DNA from: Pachysolen tannophilus NRRL Y-2460
Lineage: Eukaryota > Ascomycota > Pichiomycetes > Alaninales > Pachysolenaceae
DNA length: 64,000 nt
NCBI GenBank assembly: GCA_001661245.1
Contig: KV454017.1
Coordinates: 557,559 to 621,558 of the forward strand
Direction of reading: 5' to 3'
Shown here: piece after piece, positions 40,609 to 51,243 of the stretch
Layout of the letters: every line of letters begins with the position of its first letter
How positions within the stretch are numbered: position 1 is the first letter of the stretch
Notes under the pieces: generated by a model
Told to the model about the DNA's origin: nothing
Seen by the model: the letters and a program-made list of their open reading frames with translations, nothing else
Database searches by the model: none
Position numbers and translations under genes: made by a program

Positions 40609-43119
40609 ATGCCTTTATCTAATATTGAGCATCTCAGGTTGAGAATATTGACTCAAAGGGGGAAACTTGAGGAGTATAGTAAGGAAAATCATCAGAATTT
40701 TAGGAAAAGTTTGCGTAAACGGCAGGATGATTCACATTCAGGATATAATAAGAATACACAACAAGAGCAAGAGCAAGTGCAAGAACTAGAGCAAGAGCTA
40801 GAAGAAGAAGAAGAAGAAACTTTTTCTTCTTCTTCAGATGCTGATGAGCCTGAGATTGGGATATTGAATCAGTTTGAAATCAACCAGAAGAAAAAAGAGT
40901 CCCAAGAAAGGTTTAAATATTCATGGAATGCAATTATAGAAAAATATTCTCAGTATAAAGAAGATGATGAAAGGGTGGATATCTTGGATATATCTACTGG
41001 AGAAATTGTTGAGGACAATGGACACTTGAGCTCTTTGCTGGACAAACGGAATAAAGATATATGGCATGAAGAATTTAATGATACAAGGGAAAGAACATAT
41101 AGAAAAAGACAAGAACAAAAAGAATTATCAAAGTTGAAAAAAAATAATACAAAACAAAAAACTAAGGTCGATTCACCTAAAAAAAGTATAAATGTATATG
41201 AAGATAACATGTTGATATTGAGCAGTGTATCGTCTCCTTCAAGTCTTCCACAATCAAGATTAAGCTCTCCATCATTGACCCCAACTCTGCGAAAACATAA
41301 TAAAGCTACAACTTCTCCACAATCAAAACCTTCTCTAATCTTGGGTGAAGTTTCGTTAATTCCACAGACAGAATTGGTAGCTAATGATCTGTATGTAACT
41401 TCAGATATCATGTCATTCACAGCACAATCGCTGAAATCTTCAACTATAAGAAATCTTGAAGATACTACTTCAGTGGGTACTCCGTCAAGATCTTCTACTT
41501 TGAAACAACTTTTACTGAGAAGACAAAGAGTATTAGAAGAAGGCAACAATGAGTTTCAGGCATCGATTGATACTTTGCCATCTATGAAAGACCAACACAA
41601 ACTAGATAATGATGTGGATGTTCTTCATCAGAGAAATTTAACAATTCAAAGAAAACCTAGTAGTTCCATCGTTATAGCTCCATCAAAAGTCTTAGTTCAG
41701 TTGCAAGAACTCGACGAAGAAGAATCAAAATCTAAAAAATTGCTTAATTCAGTAACTCTCAAGGACTTGGTTCGCAAAATAGAACAAGTGAGAATCTCTA
41801 GTGAATTCAACAAGAATCAAAGAATTCCTATATCGAAGAAAAAGAAGAAGAATTTAAGATCATACCAAACTGCAGCACCTTCAAAAAAGATCATAGTCAG
41901 TCCCAAGTCAGAAATTTCACCTCAGCGGCATCGTCAATATCGCAAAAACTCAGATTTGTTAGAAATATTGAGTAGTATGCCTCCCCATATGCTGAAATTA
42001 CTTTCCATCAATATGGCTCCTCCAGGTTCAAAAGTGGATGAAGTGTCACAGGCTCTAGTCTCACTTTCTGCAAATGCTGGTAGACTACGTAAAAGCGCAA
42101 GTTCATATTCAACAGGAGATGATCGTTTGACAGGAAGTAAAGTAAACAGGCGTGATTTTGGAATTCCGAAAAAATTTTTCACTTCTCAAGACGTAGTTTC
42201 TACTCTGAAAAGAACTCATAATAAGGGTGAAATTGAAAATAAGCAAAAAATTTTACAAAATCCAGGTCAAGGTTATGGAAAAGATAAAAATAGAGAATCA
42301 AAATCTTCAAACATAGCTCTTCGGGAAAATGAAATTGTGGATTTAGAAATGGACAAAAATGAGGACATTAAAACAAGAGGAAAAATGAATAATACTGAAT
42401 CTCTAGTAAAAATACCATCTTCTTCAGGAAAAGAAGATAATTCCCAAATCAAAGTGTCTATGCCACTGCCCACTTCTTCCTTGTGGCTTTTATTACAGGG
42501 AAAAGATGAAGAGGAAAATGCTAAAAAGCAATCAACACCAAATTTAGAAAATCAATCGAATGGCACAAAAGCTGAATTAAGAGAAACAGTAGAAGAGCTT
42601 TCCCCAAGTCTCGAGGAAATACCTGATACAGAAACCGAAGAAAAATTTTTCAGTGCTCATGAAATCGCAGACTCCAAATCTAAAAATATTTCAAGATTTG
42701 GGAAAAGGTATAATCAAGTTTACAAAAAACATTCCAAGAAAAATCCCATCATATCAGATAATGAAGATGAAGCTCAAACAACGTCAATGGAGTTTCAACT
42801 GTCTAAGAAACTACCATCTCCAAAACTCAAGATGGTAGACAATACTGATTTGAGGCAAATGATCAAACAATTATCAAAGAAAAATCCTGAGACTTCTTTG
42901 ATTGAATCATCCTCCCCAATAAAGCTCAAATTATCTCCATTCAACAACTCGGATAAAAAGAGATTGTTGTCGTCCACCACCACCTCCTCCTCGTCATCAT
43001 CATCATCATCATCGATAATTGCAACTACACCTTCAAGAAAAAGACATTCGCCTTCAAAAGCTTATAATGGCAATTACTCCCTACTAGAGGAGTTGTCGTG
43101 TTTAGAGGATAACGTTTAA
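40609..43119 (+). CDS. SCM3: Scm3/HJURP-type centromeric histone H3 (CENP-A) chaperone
   Basis: 836 residues. The diagnostic Scm3 core is at about residues 105-140: SWNAIIEKYSQYKEDDERVD, then DILDISTGEIVEDNGHL, closely matching the W..II.KY...DL.TGEIVEDNGH of yeast Scm3. This factor loads Cse4/CENP-A at centromeres. The rest is mostly disordered, with a Glu/Gln tract (about 50-72), many Ser-Pro sites and basic patches, and a poly-Ser run near the C-terminus (TCC/TCA repeats at about 42976-43013). It is far longer than the 223-residue S. cerevisiae protein; C-terminal extensions with DNA- or nucleosome-binding motifs are known in other fungi. It lies between COA4 and CPR6 on the same strand. 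Confidence 0.82.
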   Translation: MPLSNIEHLRLRILTQRGKLEEYSKENHQNFRKSLRKRQDDSHSGYNKNTQQEQEQVQELEQELEEEEEETFSSSSDADEPEIGILNQFEINQKKKESQERFKYSWNAIIEKYSQYKEDDERVDILDISTGEIVEDNGHLSSLLDKRNKDIWHEEFNDTRERTYRKRQEQKELSKLKKNNTKQKTKVDSPKKSINVYEDNMLILSSVSSPSSLPQSRLSSPSLTPTLRKHNKATTSPQSKPSLILGEVSLIPQTELVANDLYVTSDIMSFTAQSLKSSTIRNLEDTTSVGTPSRSSTLKQLLLRRQRVLEEGNNEFQASIDTLPSMKDQHKLDNDVDVLHQRNLTIQRKPSSSIVIAPSKVLVQLQELDEEESKSKKLLNSVTLKDLVRKIEQVRISSEFNKNQRIPISKKKKKNLRSYQTAAPSKKIIVSPKSEISPQRHRQYRKNSDLLEILSSMPPHMLKLLSINMAPPGSKVDEVSQALVSLSANAGRLRKSASSYSTGDDRLTGSKVNRRDFGIPKKFFTSQDVVSTLKRTHNKGEIENKQKILQNPGQGYGKDKNRESKSSNIALRENEIVDLEMDKNEDIKTRGKMNNTESLVKIPSSSGKEDNSQIKVSMPLPTSSLWLLLQGKDEEENAKKQSTPNLENQSNGTKAELRETVEELSPSLEEIPDTETEEKFFSAHEIADSKSKNISRFGKRYNQVYKKHSKKNPIISDNEDEAQTTSMEFQLSKKLPSPKLKMVDNTDLRQMIKQLSKKNPETSLIESSSPIKLKLSPFNNSDKKRLLSSTTTSSSSSSSSSSIIATTPSRKRHSPSKAYNGNYSLLEELSCLEDNV

Positions 43120-43215
43120 AACCATTAAATAGAACCAAGTAATGATAGTAATTAGAAGTAGTTGAAAAATTATTAGTCGTGTAGTAACAATGAAGTTTAT
43201 TATTCTTTCGTACTA

Positions 43216-43223
43216 GAACTTTC
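43216..43223. promoter_or_regulatory. Weak candidate heat-shock element upstream of CPR6
   Basis: GAACTTTC fits the two-unit GAAnnTTC core, 187 bp upstream of the CPR6 ATG. CPR6 is an Hsf1 target in S. cerevisiae, but a two-unit match alone is weak. Confidence 0.25.
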
Positions 43224-43409
43224 TTTCTTCACTAAAAACATGCAGAATTAAAGCAGCTCAGCGATTATTATATAAACCCAAGACGAAAGAAGGTGGTCTC
43301 TCTCTTTGCTGCTTTTTTTTTCACTTTTTTTTTTGACTTTTTATAACATAGATTCTCTTTTTATCGGTACTTGATACTTTAGATAGATAATAATTGATAA
43401 TTTACAGAA

Positions 43410-44528
43410 ATGACAATTGAAAACTCACAACGCCCAAAAGTATTTTTTGATGTTAAAGTTGGAGATCGTCATGAGGGACGTATAATTTTTGAACTTTTCT
43501 CTGACATTGTTCCAAAGACTGCTGAAAATTTTAGAGCATTATGTACTGGTGAGAAAGGGGAAAATGCCAATGGGGTACCTTTATGTTATAAGAAATCTGT
43601 TTTCCATAGAGTTATTAAAGACTTTATGATCCAAGGTGGTGATTTCACGAATTTTAATGGCACCGGTGGAGAATCGATTTATGGTGAAAAATTTGAAGAT
43701 GAAAATTTCCAATTGACTCATGATACTCCGTTTTTATTATCGATGGCTAATGCTGGTCCAAATACTAATGGGTCTCAATTTTTCATAACTACTGTGGCCA
43801 CACCACATCTTAATGGTAAACACACGGTTTTCGGTAAAGTTATTTCAGGCAAATCAATTGTTCGTAGAATTGAACGAATTGAAACTGGAGAGAATGATAA
43901 ACCTAAAGAAGACTGTATTATTGAAGACTGTGGAGAGCTTCCTGCTGACTACGTTGTTGAGCCATCTGCTTCATTAGATGATGGTACTGGTGACATTTAC
44001 GAAGAAGTTTTGGGAGATAACGATAATGTTGATGTTAACAATTTTGATTCTGTAATCAATGCTGTTACCAATATAAAAGAAATCGGTACAAAACTTTTCA
44101 AAGCGGGTGATTTTGAAAAATCTTATAGTAAATATCACAAGGCAAATGCTTATTTGGAAGAATATTTCCCAGATGATTTATCAAGTGAAAATATAAATAA
44201 ATTGAACGAATTGAAAGCATCATGTTTTTTGAATGAAGCTTTGGTTGCCTTAAAATTGAATAAAAGTAAGCAAACTATAGAAGTAGCTACCAAAGCACTT
44301 GAAGTCGATGATATTGACGACAAAACAAAGGCTAAAGCATTATACCGTCGTGGTATGGGTTATTTTAAAGCCCACGATGATATAAGTGCTTTAAAAGATT
44401 TCGAAGAAGCATTGAAATACTCTGCAGGAGACGCAGCAATCTTGAAAGGAATAGAAGATGTTAAACAACATTCTAAGAAGTTGAAAGATCAACAAAAGAA
44501 GGCATTTAGCAAATTCTTTGCCAAATAA
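43410..44528 (+). CDS. CPR6: Cyclophilin-40 (Cpr6), Hsp90 co-chaperone
   Basis: 372 residues, the length of yeast Cpr6. The N-terminal peptidyl-prolyl isomerase domain (about 8-175) retains [40 protein letters not shown] and [10 protein letters not shown], covering the catalytic Arg, the Phe/Met pocket and the His. An acidic linker leads to a C-terminal TPR domain (about 215-345; [38 protein letters not shown]) that should bind the Hsp90 C-terminal MEEVD by a carboxylate clamp, ending in a basic tail KKAFSKFF. Cpr6 rather than Cpr7 by resemblance. With SGT1, it is the second Hsp90 co-chaperone in the window. Confidence 0.95.
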   Translation: MTIENSQRPKVFFDVKVGDRHEGRIIFELFSDIVPKTAENFRALCTGEKGENANGVPLCYKKSVFHRVIKDFMIQGGDFTNFNGTGGESIYGEKFEDENFQLTHDTPFLLSMANAGPNTNGSQFFITTVATPHLNGKHTVFGKVISGKSIVRRIERIETGENDKPKEDCIIEDCGELPADYVVEPSASLDDGTGDIYEEVLGDNDNVDVNNFDSVINAVTNIKEIGTKLFKAGDFEKSYSKYHKANAYLEEYFPDDLSSENINKLNELKASCFLNEALVALKLNKSKQTIEVATKALEVDDIDDKTKAKALYRRGMGYFKAHDDISALKDFEEALKYSAGDAAILKGIEDVKQHSKKLKDQQKKAFSKFFAK

Positions 44529-45573
44529 GTAGTTTTCAAAATGTATATATATAGACAGACACCTTCTTCAGTCAACCCCATGCCAGTCAATTCTCACCAG
44601 CCAGCTGACACCACCAGCTAGCCCGCACCGGCTAGGCCACTCCAACCATTCTCAGCCAATTTTAGCGGTCAGCGTAAATTCTGGACCACTTTGTATAGGC
44701 ACTACCAACTATATCCTAAGTAAATAATATACCTACCGCCCCTGTTTTTTTACTATGTTTATTTGTAAAATAAAATTTTTAAAATAGAAAAAATTCTCAA
44801 CGAAAAATGTAAAACAAATTAAAACAAATTAAAATAATAGTAAAACCAATTTATCTTTATATATTGGTTTTATTTTAGTTTAAAATTAATTTGATTAAAA
44901 TAAAAGATTAATTGTTTAAATTATTCTTTTGTTTTAAGCTAATTATTTTAAATATTAACCGCTGTTTAATTTGATTGATCCAATTTTATTTTTTATTGGT
45001 TGATTTCAAATATATCAAAGCACTCATTTAGTTGTTGTTGCTCGCCACGCGGATTTTTTTTTTTTTTTTATTTTGTTTGTAAGAATCAACCAAGGTTATT
45101 TACTAATATAAGATAGACTTTTATTTATTTGTAATCAGTTGTTTTCTTCCTTTTCTTTTCATTTGTTCCATTTGATTTGATTTGATTTTTTATTCAATTT
45201 TTCGGTTTTGCACATTTTGTATCTATAGAAAGAAATTGCCGTCATATTGAGTGACAAAAAAAAAAAAAATTATAAAAAATTATCAAAATACAAGAAAAAA
45301 ATATATTAATTAGTTTTTATTCTTATATAATAATTATTTCCAAAGCATTTTCAACCCATCACCATCATTTATCATCATTGTTGAAGGCGGAATTAAATCA
45401 AGTGTCATTCATATTTTTTTTTTTTTTTTTTTAGTTCGTTTTAATTACATTTGTTACTGTATTATATTATTATATTTCATATTTGAAAAAATCCAAAAAA
45501 AAGAAAAAGTTTTTGAAAATTAAAAAAAACCAGGAAAAAAGTTTTTCATTATTAATTATATATTTTTTAAGTC
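44529..45573. other. CPR6-RPB1 intergenic region with a GC-rich patch
   Basis: 1.05 kb. Just downstream of CPR6 (about 44570-44690) is a strikingly GC-rich stretch: 38 of 60 bases are G or C at 44581-44640, against a surrounding sequence that is mostly A/T. It contains the hairpin CTAGCC-CGCACC-GGCTAG at 44618-44635. The remainder is AT-rich and is presumably the RPB1 promoter. No ORF and no tRNA boxes. Confidence 0.6.
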
Positions 45574-48500
45574 ATGGCTAGTAAAGGTGGAAGATTTCCC
45601 TATTCTAGTGCGCCACTTCGTACTGTTAAGGAAGTAAGTAATACCTCATACGTTTGACTGAGGGATTCATAATTATCAATTGAACATTAGTACTTAACTT
45701 TTTTTTTTTCTTTTTACTTTTACAGGTTCAATTTGGTCTTCTTTCTCCGGAAGAAATTAGAGCTATTTCGGTTGCCAAAATAGAATATCCTGAAGTCTAT
45801 GACCAATCGCATCAGCGATTAAGAGTAGGAGGATTGAATGATCCTAGGTTAGGAACAGTTGACAGATACTTGAAATGTGAAACATGTGGTGAGGATGCAA
45901 ATGAATGCCCTGGTCATTTTGGTCACATAGAATTGGCAAGACCTGTTTTCCATATCGGATTCATTCCTAAAATCAAGAAAGTTTGTGAATGTATCTGTAT
46001 GCATTGTGGTAAGTTGTTATTAGATGAAACTAACCCATTATTTGCCCAAGCTGTAAAAGTTAGGGACCCAAAAAAGAGATTTCACGCAGTTTGGAGTTTA
46101 TGTAAAACAAAAATGGTTTGTGAGGCAGATATACCTCAAGAAAATGAAAATGGGGATGTTACCCAGATTGCAAGAGGTGGTTGTGGTAATACACAACCAA
46201 CTGTTAGAAAAGATGGATTGAAATTATGGGGTACTTGGAAGAAAAATGTAGATGAAGCAGACCAACCGGAACGTAGATTATTGACACCAGCAGAGATTTT
46301 AAATGTTTTTAAACATATCTCACCAGAGGATTGTAAAAAGTTGGGATTTAATGAAGATTATGCGAGACCAGAATGGATGATAATAACTGTTTTACCAGTT
46401 CCTCCTCCAGCAGTTAGACCTTCAGTTCAAGTCAATGATACTGCTCGTGGTGAAGATGATTTAACTTTCAAACTAGCTGATATTGTAAAATATAACATGA
46501 GTGTTCAGAAGTTAGAAATGGATGGATCTCCTCTTCACGTTATTAGTGAATATGAAGCATTATTGCAATTCCATGTTGCCACTTATATGGATAATGATAT
46601 AGCCGGACAACCACAAGCATTACAAAAATCAGGTAGACCAATCAAATCCATAAGAGCCAGATTAAAGGGTAAAGAAGGTAGACTAAGAGGTAATTTAATG
46701 GGTAAGCGTGTTGATTTTTCAGCTCGTACAGTCATTTCTGGTGATCCAAACTTGGAATTAGATCAAGTTGGAGTTCCAAGAAGTATTGCAAGAACCTTGA
46801 CTTATCCAGAAATGGTCACCCCTTACAATATTCATAAATTGACTCTGTTGGTTAGAAATGGTCCAAACGAACATCCAGGTGCAAGGTATGTCTTCCGTGA
46901 CACTGGAGAGCGTATAGATTTAAAATACCATAAACGTGCGGGTGATATAGCGTTGCAATACGGTTGGATTGTTGAGCGTCATCTTATGGATAATGACCCT
47001 GTTTTGTTCAACCGTCAACCCTCTTTGCATAAGATGTCAATGATGACACATAGAGTTAAAGTCATGCCTTATTCTACTTTCAGATTGAACTTGTCTGTTA
47101 CTTCTCCTTATAATGCTGATTTTGATGGTGATGAAATGAATTTACATGTCCCCCAATCTGAAGAAACTAGAGCAGAGTTGTCCCAATTATGTGCGGTTCC
47201 TTTACAAATTGTGTCTCCACAATCGAATAAACCTGTTATGGGTATTGTTCAAGATACATTGTGTGGTATTAGAAAAATGACCCTTCGAGATGTATTCATC
47301 GAGTATGATCAAGTTATGAATATTTTGTATTGGATTCCAACATGGGACGGAGTTATCCCAGAACCAACAATAATAAAACCAAAACCTTTATGGACAGGTA
47401 AGCAAATGCTTTCTATGGTTATTCCTAAAGGAATAAACATAGAAAGAAAAGATGAAAAGTTTACATATCTTTCAAAAGATGATACAGGGATGTTAATTAT
47501 AGATGGAGAAATAATGTTGGGTGTCGTGAATAAAAAAACTGTTGGTGCCACAGGTGGTGGTTTAATCCATGCTGTCATGAGAGAGAAAGGACCACAAGTA
47601 TGTGCTGACTTATTTGGTAATATTCAAAAAGTTGTAAATTATTGGTTATTACATAATGGTTTCTCTATAGGTATTGGTGATACCATCGCTGACGCTCCAA
47701 CCGTTAGACAAATTACTAACACTATTTTAAAAGCAAAAGACAAAGTTCAAGAGATTATTTTGAGGGCTCAAAATAACGAGTTACCACCTGAACCAGGTAT
47801 GACATTGAGAGAATCTTTTGAGCAAAATGTTTCTCAAGTTTTAAATCAAGCCCGTGATGATGTTGGTAAAGCTACAGCAGATGCATTAAAAGATTTGAAC
47901 AACGTTAAACAGATGGTTTCAGCTGGTTCCAAAGGTTCTAACATTAATATTTCCCAAATGTCTGCCTGTGTTGGTCAGCAAATTGTGGAAGGTAAACGTA
48001 TTCCATTTGGGTTTTCTGATAGATCGTTACCGCATTTTACTAAGGATGATTACTCTCCAGAATCTAGAGGATTTGTTGAAAATTCATATTTAAGAGGTTT
48101 GACACCACAAGAATTTTTCTTCCATGCTATGGCTGGTCGTGAAGGATTAATTGATACTGCTGTTAAAACAGCAGAAACCGGTTATATTCAGCGTCGTTTA
48201 GTCAAGGCTTTAGAAGATATCATGGTTCACTATGATGGTACTACTAGAAACTCTCTTGGTAATGTTTTGCAATTTATTTACGGTGAAGATGGTCTTGATG
48301 CTACCCAAGTTGAGAAACAAGCTATTGACACCATTCCAGGAACAGATGAAGCTTTTGAGCGTCGTTATAGAATTGATGTTATGGATCAATCGAAATCTAT
48401 TCGTCCAGAGTTGATTGAATATGGTTCGGAAATTATTGGTGATGTGAATTTGCAAAGTATTTTAGATGAGGAATATAATCAATTACTAGAGGACCGTCGT

Positions 48501-50927
48501 TATTTAAGAGAAGAATGTTTCTTGAATGGTGATTTCCAATGGCCTTTGCCTGTAAATATTCGTCGTGTGATTCAAAACTCACAAAAGATTTTTCATATCG
48601 ATCATTCTAAAGCAAGTGATTTGACATTACAGGATATTGTACGTGGAGTTCAAGAACTATGTGGCAAGTTATATGTTACTAAAGGTTCGGGAAAATTGTA
48701 CGAAGAAAGTACGGCAAATGCCACTTTGTTATTCCAGTGTTTGATTCGTTCCCGTCTTGCTACACGTCGTATTGTTGAAGAATATAGATTGAGTAAAATT
48801 GCATTTGAATGGGTTTTGGGTCAAATTGAGGATCAATTCCAACGTTCAGTTGTTCATCCTGGTGAAATGGTAGGTGTTGTTGCTGCTCAATCTATTGGTG
48901 AGCCTGCTACTCAAATGACATTGAATACGTTCCATTTTGCCGGTGTTTCTTCAAAGAACGTCACTTTAGGTGTTCCTCGTCTTAAGGAAATTTTGAACGT
49001 TGCCAAGAACATTAAAACACCTGCTTTAACTGTTTATCTAGAACCTGAAGTTGCGGCAGATATAGAGAAAGCAAAAGTTGTTCAATCTGCCATCGAACAT
49101 GCTACCTTGAAAAATGTTACTGCCGCTACTGAGATTTATTACGATCCAGATCCTAGAACAACTGTTATAGAGGAGGATTTGGACACAGTCGAGGCATATT
49201 TTGCTATTCCAGACGAAAAAGTTGAAGAAACTATTGATAAGCAATCACCTTGGTTACTTCGTTTTGAACTTGATCGTACCAAGATGTTGGATAAACAATT
49301 GACAATGAGTCAAGTTGTTGATAAAATCAAGGAAAATTTCCTTGATGATATTTTTGTCATTTGGTCTGAAGATAATGCTGATAAGTTAATTATTCGTTGT
49401 CGTGTTGTCCGTGATCCAAAATCTATGGATCCAGATGATGAAGATAAGGAAGATCAAATGTTGAAGATGGTTGAAGCTCAAATGTTAGAATCGATTTCTC
49501 TTCGTGGTATTCCAGGTATAATCAGAGTCTTTATGATGAAGCATAAGAGAAGAGATCCGGATGCAACAGGTGCCTATAAAGATGGTGAAGAGTGGGTTCT
49601 TGAAACTGATGGTATTAATCTTGCGGAAGTCATGTCTGTTTCAGGTGTTGACTCTACGAGAACTTATTCTAACTCATTCGTTGAAGTCTTGTCTGTCCTT
49701 GGTATTGAAGCAGCAAGAAACGCTGTCTACAAAGAAATTCTTAACGTTATTTCTTTCGATGGTTCTTATGTCAACTATAGACATATGTCTTTATTGGTTG
49801 ATGCTATGACTTCCAGAGGGCATTTGATGGCTATTACTCGTCATGGTATTAATAGGGCAGATACTGGGGCTTTGATGAGGGCTTCATTTGAGGAAACAGT
49901 CGAAATTCTTCTTGAAGCTGGTGCTACAGCCGAGTTGGATGATTGTCATGGTGTTTCTGAAAATGTTATGTTAGGTCAAATAGCACCTTTGGGTACTGGT
50001 TCTTTTGACGTTATGATTGATGAGGATATGCTAAGTGCATTACCCGGTAGTTATGGTCTGCTGCCGGTTTCATTCTCCAAACTTTCTAAAGCTGGAGATG
50101 GTGCTGCCACACCTTATGAGTCGGGTATTTCCTTTGACAATGAGCAAGTTTATGATGACAGTTCTGCGGCATTCTCTCCTATTGTCCAGTCGGGTGCTGA
50201 GGTTGATGAGAACACGGGTCACTTAACAGCATATGGTGGATTCCAGAGTTCTTACACTCCTGCGTCTCCGGGAATTGCTCCTACTTCGCCATTTTCAGGT
50301 GCTGGTTTTGGTGCAACATCTCCTGGATACTCAGTCACATCTCCTGGATATAATGTCACCTCCCCAAGTTATTCGCCAGCTTCTCCAAGTTATTCACCAA
50401 CTTCACCATCCTATTCACCAACTTCACCAAGTTATTCACCAACATCTCCAAGTTATTCTCCAACATCTCCAAGTTATTCTCCGACTTCACCAAGTTATTC
50501 GCCAACTTCACCAAGTTATTCTCCGACTTCACCAAGTTATTCTCCAACTTCACCATCCTATTCACCAACTTCACCAAGTTATTCTCCAACATCGCCATCC
50601 TATTCGCCAACTTCACCATCTTACAGTCCAACTTCTCCTCAATATAGTCCAACTTCTCCACAATACAGTCCAACATCTCCTCAATATAGTCCGACTTCAC
50701 CACAGTACTCACCTACTTCACCACAGTACAGCCCAACTTCACCGCAGTACAGTCCAACTTCACCGCAGTACTCACCTACTTCACCACAATACAGTCCGAC
50801 CTCGCCTCAATATTCACCTACATCACCACAATATAGTCCAACCTCACCACAATATTCACCTACGTCACCACAATACAGTCCGAAGTCTCCATCTTACAGT
50901 AAGAAAGATGAGAAGGAGGATCATTAA
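45574..50927 (+). CDS. RPB1: RNA polymerase II largest subunit Rpb1, two exons
   Basis: Exon 1 is 45574-45633 ([20 protein letters not shown]), then a 92-nt intron (GTAAGT...ACAG) and exon 2, 45726-50927; 1753 residues. The ATG at 45834 is internal, since exon 1 and the residues before it ([20 protein letters not shown]) are conserved. Zinc ligands ([17 protein letters not shown]), the active-site [10 protein letters not shown] at about residue 483, and [20 protein letters not shown] (trigger loop) are intact. The CTD runs from about 50328: two degenerate heptads, YSPASPS, 11 copies of YSPTSPS, 12 copies of [14 protein letters not shown] and a charged tip KKDEKEDH, 27 heptads in all. Ser2/Ser5 phosphorylation of this tail couples transcription to RNA processing. 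Confidence 0.98.
50370..50894 (+). repeat. CTD 21-bp tandem repeats in two blocks (position 7 Ser, then Gln)
   Basis: 25 in-register 21-bp units. In the first block every Ser2 codon is TCN; in the second block (from 50622) Ser2 is often AGT/AGC, and from unit 8 of that block AGT and TCA alternate, the mark of amplification of a two-heptad unit. Confidence 0.92.
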
Positions 50928-51243
50928 AAATATAAATGGGCTTAGTTGTTTCCTATATAAGCTAGTCCTGGTGTATTTTTATGAAGCTTTTAATTTGAAG
51001 AATAATTCCTCATTAGCTCGTGGTCCTATGTTTCCTTGGTTGAAGAGTTTAATAAAAAGAGATTTTATTTTGTTTATTAGTATGCGCAAGTTAACTTTTC
51101 TATAGAGTAACTTGATTTTTTTTATTTATGTACGTTTTTGTTTAATTTTGTTTTTCTTCTAATAAAAAAGTAAAGTGATATAAAAACTGTTCATGTAATT
51201 ATGAACAAACTAATGTATATACAATGTATACGCCTTTAATTAT
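50928..51243. other. Convergent 3' region RPB1/BPL1
   Basis: 316 bp of AT-rich sequence between convergent stops; presumably carries both polyadenylation signals. Nothing else seen. Confidence 0.6.

Noticed and set aside
50370-50894. CRISPR-like regular repeat
   Set aside because: Units are contiguous 21-bp coding repeats without spacers, and the genome is eukaryotic.
50233-51105. Long overlapping ORF (290 aa, plus) and a 118-aa minus ORF across the CTD
   Set aside because: Both are other-frame readings of the 21-bp CTD repeat, which stays open in several frames; no start context or domain.
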